A stretch of 64,000 nucleotides of DNA from Salvia splendens. Lineage: Eukaryota > Streptophyta > Magnoliopsida > Lamiales > Lamiaceae. Position 1 is the stretch's first letter. The number at the start of each line of letters is the position of its first letter. Of this stretch, positions 1 to 9,961 are shown piece after piece. The position numbers and the translations under genes were made by a program. The notes beneath the pieces were generated by a model. It saw only the letters and a program-made list of their open reading frames with translations. It did not search any database and was not told the origin of the DNA. The stretch spans positions 8,087,593 through 8,151,592 of the forward strand of contig NC_056045.1 in the NCBI RefSeq assembly GCF_004379255.2. Direction: 5' to 3'.

Positions 1-430
1 CAAATTCGACATTGGTAACAAAGTGTTCTTGAAAGTGTCCCCGACGAGAGGAGTTGTGAGATTTGGAGTGAAAGGCAAGCTGAAACCGCGTTTTGTGGGA
101 CCGTACGAGATTATCGACGAAGTAGGTCCTGTAGCGTATCGATTGGCGTTACCACCCAGCTTTGGGAACGTGCACAACGTGTTCCATGTATCGCAGTTGC
201 GCAAGTACGTGTTCGACCCCACACATGTGATTCACCAAGAGGAAGTGATCCTAACCCCCGACATGAGCTACGAGGAAAGGCCCGAAGCAATCCTAGATCG
301 GAAGGTACAAGAGCTACGAAACAAGACGATAGCGTCCGTGAAGGTGTTGTGGAAGCACCATGGTCCCGAGGAAGCTACGTGGGAGTTAGAAGATAAGATG
401 AAAGAAAAGTTTCCCGAATTGTTTGTGTGA
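1..430 (+). pseudogene. 3' end of gypsy pol: integrase C-terminus and chromodomain (array unit 0)
   Basis: The window opens inside a Ty3/gypsy polyprotein. The frame is open from base 2 to the TGA at 428-430. It encodes the integrase C-terminal part (GPYEIIDEVGPVAYRLALP, then NVHNVFHVSQLRKYV) followed by a chromodomain-like end (VKVLWKHHGPEEATWELEDK). This order (integrase, then chromodomain) is known for plant chromoviruses, and this sequence type resembles the Tekay/Del clade. In such elements integrase inserts the cDNA and the chromodomain is thought to guide it to heterochromatin. The segment is nearly identical to 5500-5927 and 25386-25813, so it is the end of a further unit of the same array whose body lies left of the window. 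It contains no stop, but the rest of the gene is not visible. Confidence 0.9.
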
Positions 431-439
431 GACGATTAA

Positions 440-474
440 ATTTCGGGACGAAATTTCTGTTTAGAGGGGAAGGA
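440..474 (+). other. Polypurine tract with preceding stem-loop (array unit 0)
   Basis: The polypurine tract AGAGGGGAAGGA (463-474) abuts the LTR start at 475 and would prime plus-strand DNA synthesis. Just upstream, AAATTTCG-GGA-CGAAATTT is a perfect 8-bp inverted repeat with a 3-base loop. The same stem-loop recurs before the LTRs at 5973, 18987 and 25858. Confidence 0.8.
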
Positions 475-1548
475 TGTAACATCCCAAATTTTTGTGACTC
501 TTCTTATATGTTATTCGAATTTTGGATTCTTGGAATTATGAAACTTTCGTTTCTATGTGATTAAGTGTTTTGCGTGAAATAAATTTTCGTGGTTAATGTG
601 GGATGATGAGCTTGATGTTTTATATTTTCCAATGTGGGGAAATAATTAATAGGATCATGCATTTATATTCTTCGAGTCAATTCATTGGAATTTTCGGCCC
701 TATTATTGAAATTGTATTTCATTTCTTGGATTTAATTAATTGTCTTGGGATACTTATCCAAATTAAATCCAAACCAAATGACCCCTAAATGGTACTACAT
801 GGAATTCGAACTCCATTTTTATTTTCCTTGGGAGATTTCAAAAATCTCCTATAGGAGAAAGAATTATTTTCATTTGATTTAATTGGTGCTTTATTGACTC
901 TCTTCCTTTGAATTTAATCCAATTAAATCATGTTATAATTTATTTCTTCACCTAAAATAAATAGAGAGTTGGGACATTCCTTGGTTAGCAATTTTCGGCC
1001 CCTCCACTAAATTTTGGAGGATATTTTATTTGTTTCCTAATTTGTGGAATCCCTTTTTATTCAAATAAATTCCTATGTCTAATTAATTGGGGATGTGAAT
1101 ATTTTTCTCCTACTTTTCTTCCATATCACACGCCCCCTATGCAATATTTTCCTTGTGGGAATTTAATTAATTGTTGCCTATTTTATGGGAGCCTTTTTCC
1201 TATAAATAAATTGCCTAATTTAAATCCTATTCTTTTAATTGGGGATTTAAATAATTTCCTTGTGCAATTCCTTATGGAAATTTTCGGCCCCCCACCATTA
1301 TTTTCATACTTGGAGATTTAATTTATTTTGTTCCCTTGTTTATGAAATATTCACTTTTATTTCCTAAGTTGTGAATATATTCTCTCCAAGTAAATATCAA
1401 ATAAATTCCTTGCTATTCCTACATGGAATTTTCAAAAATTTCCTCTCCTTCCCACATGCTTATTTTATTCTTTTAATTGTGGGATTTATTTAATTGTATT
1501 TTTCCCCACAATTAATTAATTAATTGATTTTAAACCTAACCCTAATCC

Positions 1549-1556
1549 TATAAAAA
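1549..1556 (+). promoter_or_regulatory. TATA box of family A LTR1
   Basis: TATAAAAA lies in CCTATAAAAACACC, followed about 30 bp later by a C/T-rich leader. The same motif is present in LTR2 (about 7036) and LTR3 (about 26801). It is the expected RNA polymerase II promoter of the element, with transcription predicted to start near 1580. The corresponding site in the related element D is degraded. Confidence 0.65.
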
Positions 1557-1737
1557 CACCTAAACTAAACCCTAGCCCCCATTCTCCCTCAATTTTCGTG
1601 CCTCCCTCCTCCCTCTCCACATTCTCTCCAAAAAACTTCTTCCACCATTGTTTCTTGCATCCATTGAAGTTTATTTTCAAGAATCTCCGACGAATCACCT
1701 CGTTTCTTGGTTCTACCGATTCGTTTTGTCAAAGAAG

Positions 1738-3475
1738 GTATATTGGCTTCACTTTTCCTCATTCTTTTCATTTGAACCATGTTCTTGAATCCTACATGCA
1801 TGTAGTGGATGTAGGAATCGTAGATCGCAAGTTTAATCGGGGGGGAAAAGTGAGTTTGCTTGAAAACTTTGATAAATATGCGTTTTCAATTGATTTGTGT
1901 GAAGTTTGATTTGAATCTTTGGTGAATGATGTACGTTTATGTGCAAACATGTTTAAGAGAGTCTTATCAAGCATGATTGTGTGTTATAAGCATGAGAATT
2001 GGTGTTTGGATGATTGAGAAGAAAACCCTAATTTAGAAATTGTGTATCTGTTATCTGTGATGTTCGACCAGTAGCTTCTGATGAGTAATTGACCTACCAA
2101 ACGGCCGAATTTTGGTATGAAAATTTTACTGAGTAAACTTCAAGGTGTTACCTGTGTCTCGTGTGAATTTCAGCCCTTTTATCGAAAAATGAATTTTTAA
2201 TAAATTTTTGAAATTGATTGCGCAAATCTGCCAGAAACTCGTGTTCTCGCCATGAATGTTTCGTTTTCTGTTTGACTGACCAAATGACCTCCGATTGATG
2301 TGATTCTTGAACTAGATGAAAATTTGAAGTGTCTTCTGAGTCGTGTTAAATGTTCAGCCTTTTTGGGCATTGGATGAATTTATGGTAAATTTTTCAAATG
2401 AACTGCGCAGTGCTGTCAGAGATTGTATGTTCCGACCAGAGAGTTTAATATGTAATATAACTGACTAAATGACGTGTTTCGGTGTGAAAATTTTCATGGA
2501 TGAACTTGAATGTGTTCCTTGTATTGTGATCTAAAATTTAGCTTCATATGAGGTCGGGTGAATTTATAGTGATTTTTACAAAACGGTCGCGCAGTTCTGC
2601 CAGTTTTCTGCCTTGTTAAAATGACACCTAGTTTCAAGTTTAAAAGTATTATATGATGCATGTATATCCAAGGAACGTGTTTAAATGTTGAAATCACTTG
2701 TGATAAGTTGGAATGTGTTACGTGTGTCTTTACACCTTTGTGACGTATGTTGGGTTGGGGAATTTGAGAAAAACGATGAGAGAGAAAACGATAGGACATA
2801 CATAGTAAAATGTTGTTGTGGATGGCTGACTTGTGTTGTCGTTGACAAGGGTGTTGTGTACTCGTGAACTCGAGGATCGAGAGTTGCTATAAGTTGGGTT
2901 GTGAATTTGCTAAGCGATCGAGGTGGGCTTTCTTTTCAAACCTCTTTTTTTCCGAAAATATGATGTGGTGTTATAAGGGTGGTTTAAAGTGTTATGTCAT
3001 GCCGTGATTGTTTTGATGTTGAGATTTTTGCCTGATGCCTAGTTCGTTTGAGCTTGCTCCGTCAGGCTATAGGGCTATGTTGAGATTGTGCTTGATGCCT
3101 AGTTTGTGAGTTCGCTCCATTAGGCTATAGGGCTATGATAAACGAATTCGGGTCTGAGTAGGGCCGCAAACCCTATCAGGCTGTGTACACAGAGGGGATC
3201 GTGAGTCGTCCTTGCTAGTCGGCCGGTCTCATGGGCGAATAGTGTTGCCACACTTTCGTCGCACTATGGTAAGAGGATGTGATTGATTGATTAATGTGGA
3301 AAATGAGGAGATAAATTGTCTGGCCAGACTTGGATTTTTGTGTTCTCGTGATATTTCTTACTATATAAAACTCGAGGTCACTGGTATGGATGACATAACT
3401 TATTAAAATGTTTTCGGCATGAGCCCATTGAGTACATCAAGTACTCAGCCCTGCATATTATTTTCTTATGTGCAG
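1738..3475 (+). other. Candidate leader intron inside LTR1
   Basis: AAGAAG|GTATAT at 1738 is a plausible 5' splice site about 160 bp downstream of the predicted transcription start. The pyrimidine-rich TTATTTTCTTATGTGCAG|GTTGAG ending at 3475 is a strong-looking 3' splice site. Equivalent pairs occur in related LTRs: B 8061/9580, C 13032/14822, and D with acceptor 49656 (its 5' LTR donor has GT changed to AT, while its 3' LTR copy keeps GT at 54782). This is inference from motif position only; no branch point or transcript was examined. Confidence 0.35.
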
Positions 3476-3950
3476 GTTGAGCAGGATGTTGCGGAGGATG
3501 TTGAGCTAGCCTTAGGATGCGTCGTGTCTTCATACATAGGCGTCATCCTTGACTCTCCCTTTGAACCTTATTTCCGCTGCTTGGTTTTTGAATCATGTTT
3601 CAATACTTAAATCTTTTCTTACTATGATGAGCATGTTTTGGTCACGTTAGGTTTTAAACGTCTATTTACATTATTGTCTGAAAATGATGTCTTTCACGTG
3701 AGTTAGACTACATGTTTTTCTTAGAAGTTGATTGGGTCTTAAATAACTATTTTTCTCCGCTGCTTCTTTTAAAAATGTTTATCATATGTTGTTTTATTTA
3801 ATAGCAAAGTTATAATTTTAAGTTTCTTTAAAACAAAAAGAAATTTTTTTCCTCCAAGTTAATTAAGTTTTCAATAGAAATCTACCCTTTACATGTTGTA
3901 TCACGACCGCCGCGTTTGTAGTAACCCTAGTATGGGCGGTCGTGACAGAG

Positions 3951-3962
3951 TGGTATCAGAGC
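3951..3962 (+). other. Primer binding site, initiator-Met tRNA (family A, unit 1)
   Basis: TGGTATCAGAGC three bases after the LTR1 end is complementary to the 3' end of initiator methionine tRNA and would prime minus-strand DNA synthesis. Confidence 0.92.
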
Positions 3963-4719
3963 TTTGTTCTTTCGCTCTGGTCCGAGAGTCTTCTTTTACT
4001 TTGAGTCTAAGTTAGTGAACCCTTATTGACTAGAAGTGTCATGAAGGCTCAACATCCACAGCATCACGCTCAACCAATGAAAGTGAGGTATGTTTTATTT
4101 GTTGAAGGCATGTGAGATGGATGCACGAAATAGATGATGATATGATATGACGTTTGACAAGTTTATGCATGTGAATGAACGATATACATGAGGATGAGTT
4201 ATAATGGGATGACTATGTGAGCATGATTGCCATGATAGCTTGAGCATGTATTATGTGTGTAGACATGATGTTGTAATAGCATGATTACGTGGAATACGAG
4301 TATGACTGGCATGATAAGTTAAGACACGTGTTGTATTTACGAATGTGATATTGTTATAGTATGATTATGTGAGACATAAGCAAGATTGGCCTGATGACTT
4401 AAGTATGTGCTATGTGTGTGAAAGTGTTATGACGTAAATTGAAGTAGATGATGATCTATGAGATGAGGAATTGTGTTGTGAACTTAGAGTACCTAAAACA
4501 TAAGCCTAGTTGACCGCGCGAATCGTAGTTCTAAGTGAAAAACATAACTATTGCTTTTCCGAGCAATGAAACGTACGAGAATATGAGAGTTTAGGCAAAC
4601 GCTTAAGTCAAGGTGCGAGACAAGAAGAACCGATGCTAAGAGATATTTTCATGCAACAACGAGCGATCATACTCACGATTTAAATTAGTATAGTTTAATC
4701 TTGCGTAAGTGGAAGCACG
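3963..4719 (+). other. Non-coding leader of array unit 1
   Basis: No credible gene is visible. A short ORF starts at 4041 (MKAQHPQHHAQPMKV) and runs into AGTGAG|GTATGT at 4088, a good 5' splice-site match conserved in D and, without the ATG, in B. About 4213-4440 holds three degenerate copies of a roughly 80-bp repeat (CATGATT...GTTATAG). Around 4485-4600 the text resembles B's leader near 10830-10930, so the leader is older than the split of the two families. Gag, protease, RT and RNase H are missing: the leader passes directly into integrase near 4710-4723. Confidence 0.7.
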
Positions 4720-5927
4720 AAGATGTATCGAGATTTGAAGCAACACTTTTGGTGGAATGGAATGAAAGGGGACGTAGCGTCATATGTGGAACGATGCCTA
4801 GCATGCCAACAAGTGAAGGCCTTTCACCAACGGCCATATGAGAAGTTACAACCGCTTGAAATTCCAGAATGGAAGTGGGAGCATCTAGCTATGGATTTCG
4901 TGACGGGTTTTCCAAGGTCACAGAAGGGCAACACCGCGATTTGGGTGATCATTGATCGACTTACTAAAAGCGCGCACTTCTTACCGATGAAAATTATTAT
5001 GGCGCGGACAAGTTAGCTAAACTCTACGTGAATGAGATTGTGCGATTGCATGGAGTACCAAAGACCATCGTGTCCGACCGCGATACGAAGTTCACATCGA
5101 AGTTTAGGATGAGTTTGCAACGAGAATTGGGCACACAACTAAACTTCAGCACTGCTTATCACCCGCAATCGGACGGGTAGTCAGAGAGGACGATTCAGAC
5201 GCTTGAGGATATGTTGCGAGCCGTTGTCCTAGATCGAGGGGAAAGTTGGGAAACTGTCCTACCATTGGTTGAATTTGCCTACGACAACAGTTATCAAGCA
5301 ACGATCGATATGGCTCCGTACGAAGCTTAAAATGGTAGGAAGTGTCAATCTCCACTTTATTAGGATGAAGTCGGCGAGAGGAAGATGTTAGGACCCGCTA
5401 TAAAGGAGATGACTGAAATTGTACATCAATTCCGCGCAAGGATCAAGGAAGCTTAAGACAGACAGAAGTCGTATGCTGACGTGCGTCGAACGGAAATCAA
5501 ATTCGACGTTGGTAACAAAGTGTTCTTGAAAGTGTCCCTGACGAGAGGAGTTGTGAGATTTGGAGTGAAAGGCAAGCTGAAACCGCGTTTTGTGGGACCG
5601 TACGAGATTATCGACGAAGTAGGTCCTGTAGCGTATCGATTGGCGTTACCACCCAGCTTTGGGAACGTGCACAACGTGTTCCATGTATCGCAGTTGCGCA
5701 AGTACGTGTTCGACCCCACACATGTGATTCACCAAGAGGAAGTGATCCTAACCCCCGACATGAGCTACGAGGAAAGGCCCGAAGCAATCCTAGATCGGAA
5801 GGTACAAGAGCTACGAAACAAGACGATAGCGTCCGTGAAGGTGTTGTGGAAGCACCATGGTCCCGAGGAAGCTACGTGGGAGTTAGAAGATAAGATGAAA
5901 GAAAAGTTTCCCGAATTGTTTGTGTGA
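4720..5927 (+). pseudogene. Broken gypsy integrase with chromodomain (array unit 1)
   Basis: This contains most of an integrase. It includes the zinc-finger part ([24 protein letters not shown]), the catalytic core with [18 protein letters not shown] and GQ/SERTIQ, then the C-terminal fold and chromodomain. Compared with the sister copy at 24600-25813 it has a one-base deletion near 5000, TAG at 5105 and 5361 where the sister has TGG, TAG at 5178 (sister CAG), TAA at 5328, TAA at 5453 (sister CAA), and a three-base deletion near 5398. The last 148 codons (from 5481) are open. The first residues follow the internal deletion that removed all upstream pol domains. It cannot encode an active enzyme, and insertion of this unit would have needed integrase from another element. 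Confidence 0.9.
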
Positions 5928-5935
5928 GACGGTTA

Positions 5936-5972
5936 AATTTCGGGACGAAATTTCTGTTTTAGAGGGGAAGGA
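5936..5972 (+). other. Polypurine tract with stem-loop (array unit 1)
   Basis: AGAGGGGAAGGA at 5961-5972 adjoins the LTR2 start. It is preceded by the inverted repeat AAATTTCG-GGA-CGAAATTT. Confidence 0.8.
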
Positions 5973-7316
5973 TGTAACATCCCAAATTTTTGTGACTCTT
6001 CTAATATGTTATTCGAATTTTGGATTCTTGGAATTATGAAACTTTCGTTTCTATGTGATTAAGTGTTTTGCGTGAAATAAATTTTCGTGGTTAATGTGGG
6101 ATGATGAGCTTGATGTTTTATATTTTCCAATGTGGGGAAATAATTAATAGGATCATGCATTTATATTCTTCGAGCCAATTCATTGGAATTTTTGGCCCTT
6201 CCTAATTATTGAAATAGTATTTCATTTCTTGGATTTAATTAATTGTCTTGGGATACTTATCCAAATTAAATCCAAACCAAATGACCCCTAAATGGTACTA
6301 CATGGAATTCGAACTCCATTTTTATTTTCCTTGGGAGATTTCGAAAATCTCCTATAGGAGAAAGAATTATTTTCATTTGATTTAATTGGTGCTTTATTGA
6401 CTCTCTTCCTTTGAATTTAATCCAATTAAATCATGTTATAATTTATTTATTCACCTAAAATAAATAGAGAGTTGGGACATTCCTTGGTTAGCAATTTTCG
6501 GCCCCTCCACTAAATTTTGGAGAATATTTTATTTGTTTCCTAATTTGTGGAATCTCTTTTTATTCAAATAAATTCTTATGTCTAATATTTTTCCTCCTAC
6601 TTTTCTTCCATATCACACGCCCCCTATGCAATATTTTCTTTGTGGGAATTTAATTAATTGTTGCCTATTTTATGAGAGCCTTTTTCCTATAAATAAATTG
6701 CCTAATTTAAATCCTATTCTTTTAATTGGGGATTTAAATAATTTCCTTGTGCAATTCCTTATGGAAATTTTCGGCCCCCCACCATTATTTTCGTACTTGG
6801 AGATTTAATTTATTTTGTTCCCTTGTTTATGAAATATTCACTTTTATTTCCTAAGTTGTGAATATATTCTCTCCAAGTAAATACCAAATAAATTCCTTGC
6901 TATTCCTACATGGAATTTTCAAAAATTTCCTCCCCTTCCCACATGCTTATTTTATTCTTTTAATTGTGGAATTTATTTAATTGTATTTTTCCCCACAATT
7001 AATTAATTAATTGATTTTAAACCTAACCCTAATCCTATAAAAACACCTAAACTAAACCCTAGCCCCCATTCTCCCTCAATTTTCGTGCCTCCCTCCTCCC
7101 TCTCCACATTCTCTCCAAAAAACTTCTTCCACCATTGTTTCTTGCATCCATGGAAGTTTATTTTCAACAATCTCCGACGAATCACCTCGTTTCTTGGTTC
7201 TACCGATTCGTTTTGTCAAAGAAGGTATATTGGCTTCACTTTTCCTCATTCTTTTCATTTGAACCATGTTCTTGAATCCTACATGCATGTAGTGGGTGTA
7301 GGAATCGTAGATCGCA
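5973..7316 (+). repeat. LTR2 of array, left part
   Basis: It starts TGTAACATCC and matches the first part of LTR1 closely, with small indels (for example a missing block after about 6580). It is interrupted at 7316 by element B; the right part resumes at 21821. The last five bases, TCGCA (7312-7316), are the left target-site duplication of B. The TATA box is retained near 7036. Confidence 0.93.
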
Positions 7317-9945
7317 TGTAACGCCCCACTTTTTGAACCCTAATTTTCGAACCCTAAAGTACTTGCATTTAATGGTTTTAATATTTCGAAGTCCGTGGGT
7401 TAATTGTCGAGTGGAATTGTTGTTGGATACTTTTTCATGACCTAATTTTGAGTTGGAAATTTTTTACTGGGTCAACTTTGTTGAATATGTGACGTGGCTG
7501 CTTTGAATAATTGATGTGAGGTGAAATTAAATGTTTTTGAGTAATTGATAATTTATTACGAGAACTAAAAATTGTGTAAATCACAATGCGAATTTAAATA
7601 ATTCCTTTCTGTGAGGAATAGTTATTGGACTCAATTCCGTGTTGGATCCGATAAATTAAATAAATAATACAAAAATTTCAAGGAAATAAAATTAGTCAAT
7701 CCTAATTAATTTTTAGGAAATTAATTACCCAGATTCCACCCCTTTCCCACGTTCAAGAATAAATCATCCCACTCCGTGAGTCTTTTCCAAATCTAAACCA
7801 CCAATCAGCTGTTAATTCAAATTATTATTGGAGAATCAATTACCACAATTACTCTTTTAAATCATGGCCTTTCTACGCTCCCACAATCTCTTCACAAACC
7901 TTAACACTCCAACTGTGCAGAATACGACAGAGAAGAAGAAGCATCATCCAACGCCTCCATCTCCTTCCCAACGCTGAATCTAAATTTCAAAATCAAAAGC
8001 AGATCGAGAGGAGTTTCGCCACCGATCAGATCAGACAAACATTTGAGATTTGTGGTTTAGGTATAAGATTTTCTCAACACTCTTCTTCGTCTCATACGAA
8101 TGCATTCATAACAGCGCCTCATCTAAATCCATGACTCTTATATGAAATAAATTCATACAGCTTTGTGCGACGGAAATAGATCAAAGGGGAAAAGCACAAA
8201 CTCATCATCCCCTTCTCAAATTGAATCTGCCACACCTACGGTATACACTCTCCCCATCTAAATCCGATTCCATACTTGTGCATCTCATGAAATCTGAAAT
8301 AAATATCTAATCGGAAAACCGAAGCAACCGAATTAAGAACCGGACATAACTAAACCAAGAACGAACCTTTAATGGGAAAACGGGGCTGTTTCGGGGTGGA
8401 TTCGGGGCTGCCGGAGCAGGCGCGGTCTCGGCAGACAACAACGCGGGGCGGCGAATTGGAGCCGGTAGCGGCTGATCTGGGAGCAGCGGAGAACAGAAGC
8501 ACCGAGGTGCTGTGGGATAGAGAGAGAGAATTGAATTTGGGGATCTTGTATTTCTTTTTGTGAGAGAAATCGAGGGAGAAAGAGAGACGAATTGTGTGTG
8601 TGTGTTCTTTATTTGAATTTACAGTAGAGAGGAGGAGTACATAACAGTACACGATAGAAGAGGATTAGGCATATATATATGTTGACTTTCCTTTGTTTCT
8701 TTTACGTTGAGCCTAATATTAGAGTGAGTAGTGGTATTTTAATTAGGAGTTGGGCTTCTTCAACTTTTTGTTTTAGGCTAGTGAATGAAATTGTTTTGAG
8801 CTGGAAGTGCACTTAATTCTCCGGGCGGAATTTTAATGGTTAATGGGTGGATGCTAAGTAAATTATTGGATAACGTTGGAGGAATCCAGGGTTAATTTTT
8901 GAACTACGGCGACGCCTTGGGTAGCCAAGAATAATCGAAATATTTAAGTTTTGATTCGGAAAATTCATAATCTTGATCGAGGAAAATAATTGAAGACATA
9001 GGATGCATGCATCTTATTTATTTAATTTGAAAGTGTGTTGATTTATGTGTTATGTAAATTCTAAAGGTGATATCTCGCAAGGGAATCGTGATCGCAAGGG
9101 AAAGAAAATGATTTCGGATTAAGCACTCGAGGTGGGCTTTCTTTTAAATAAGGACGATGTCCTGAATATTTTATCGATGGGAGTGAAACTGTGTTTATCA
9201 TGCCGTGATATGATTTTTAACGTGCCTATCTGATGTGGCTTCGGGTCCTCGTAGGGCCACAAACCCTACTTGGATTAGTGTACACATATGGTAGACTGGG
9301 TGCTAGTGTACGGGCTGGCCGGTCTAGTGACTTGGTTTGTGGCCACATTCCAAGTCATGTATGAGCAGATATGGTTGACGTCTATGGGAAAATGACTACG
9401 CAGTCGTGATTTTGAACAATGGAATATTTTGGTGCCTCGGGCCTTTCAAAAGCTAAAACCCCGATGGTTACCTAACAACGGCATGATAAAATATAAATAT
9501 TTTTTTGATAACTTGTTTTCGGCATAAGTCCACTGAGTGCATCAAGTATTCAGCCCTGCATGTGTTTTCCCAATGTGCAGGTTGAGCGATGACGGGCTGG
9601 GTGGTGTTGAGCTTAAATTGAAGTCTCGTCGGATTTATTTTGAACTCCGAGGGTCGTCGTGTCTTCATACATGGCGTCACTCTTACTCTTGAATGCTTCC
9701 GTTGAGTTATGACTGTTTCTTCCTCAATTATGTTACTGAACCCTCTTCCATTCTTGGACTATAAATTTTGATAATTGTTGATTTCGGATTCAAATGTTAA
9801 GAGTTTACTCTGATTTTCCCTCGTTATTGAATATTAAATATTTTGGTCAAACTCTTTATTGAAACCCTAGAAAATTCTCCTTTCATAAAGTCCCTTTGGT
9901 CGCGACCTCTGGCATTTATTGACCCTAAAAAGGGCGGTCGTGACA
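7317..9945 (+). repeat. 5' LTR of element B
   Basis: It runs from TGTAACGCCCC to GGTCGTGACA and ends three bases before the primer site. Compared with the 3' LTR it lacks about 200 bp near 7672, with an A/T-rich microhomology (AAAAT) at the junction. Candidate splice junctions lie at 8061 (TTTAG|GTATAAG) and 9580 (ATGTGCAG|GTTGAG). The conserved module from about 9235 includes GTAGGGCCaCAAACCCTAC. ORFs of 63-100 codons near 8350-8652 recur in the 3' LTR only because the LTRs are copies. Confidence 0.93.
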
Positions 9946-9948
9946 GTT

Positions 9949-9961
9949 TGGTATCAGAGCC
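9949..9961 (+). other. Primer binding site, initiator-Met tRNA (element B)
   Basis: TGGTATCAGAGCC lies three bases after the 5' LTR and is complementary to initiator-Met tRNA. Confidence 0.92.

Larger units (their letters stand above)
475..3947 (+). repeat. LTR1 of tandem gypsy array (family A)
   Basis: A 3473-bp LTR that begins TGTAACATCC after a polypurine tract and ends GTCGTGACA three bases before an initiator-Met primer site. Both boundaries recur in LTR2 (5973-23830, interrupted) and LTR3 (25858-29132). It contains a TATA box at 1549, a pyrimidine-rich leader, a duplicated block of about 55 bp around 3030-3135 (GATGCCTAGTTyG...TAGGCTATAGGGCTATG), a conserved 3' module from about 3143, and an 11-bp terminal inverted repeat (TCACGACCGCC / GGCGGTCGTGA, 3900-3946). 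Small ORFs inside it look like chance ORFs. Confidence 0.93.

Noticed and set aside
5146..5719. Minus-strand ORFs antisense to integrase
   Set aside because: Shadows that persist in all array copies because the plus-strand integrase is conserved.
8350..8652. Overlapping ORFs of 63 and 100 codons repeated exactly at 20220-20522
   Set aside because: The recurrence is explained by the two LTRs of element B. Composition is simple (GA-rich and Ser-rich), and no domain or start context supports a gene.
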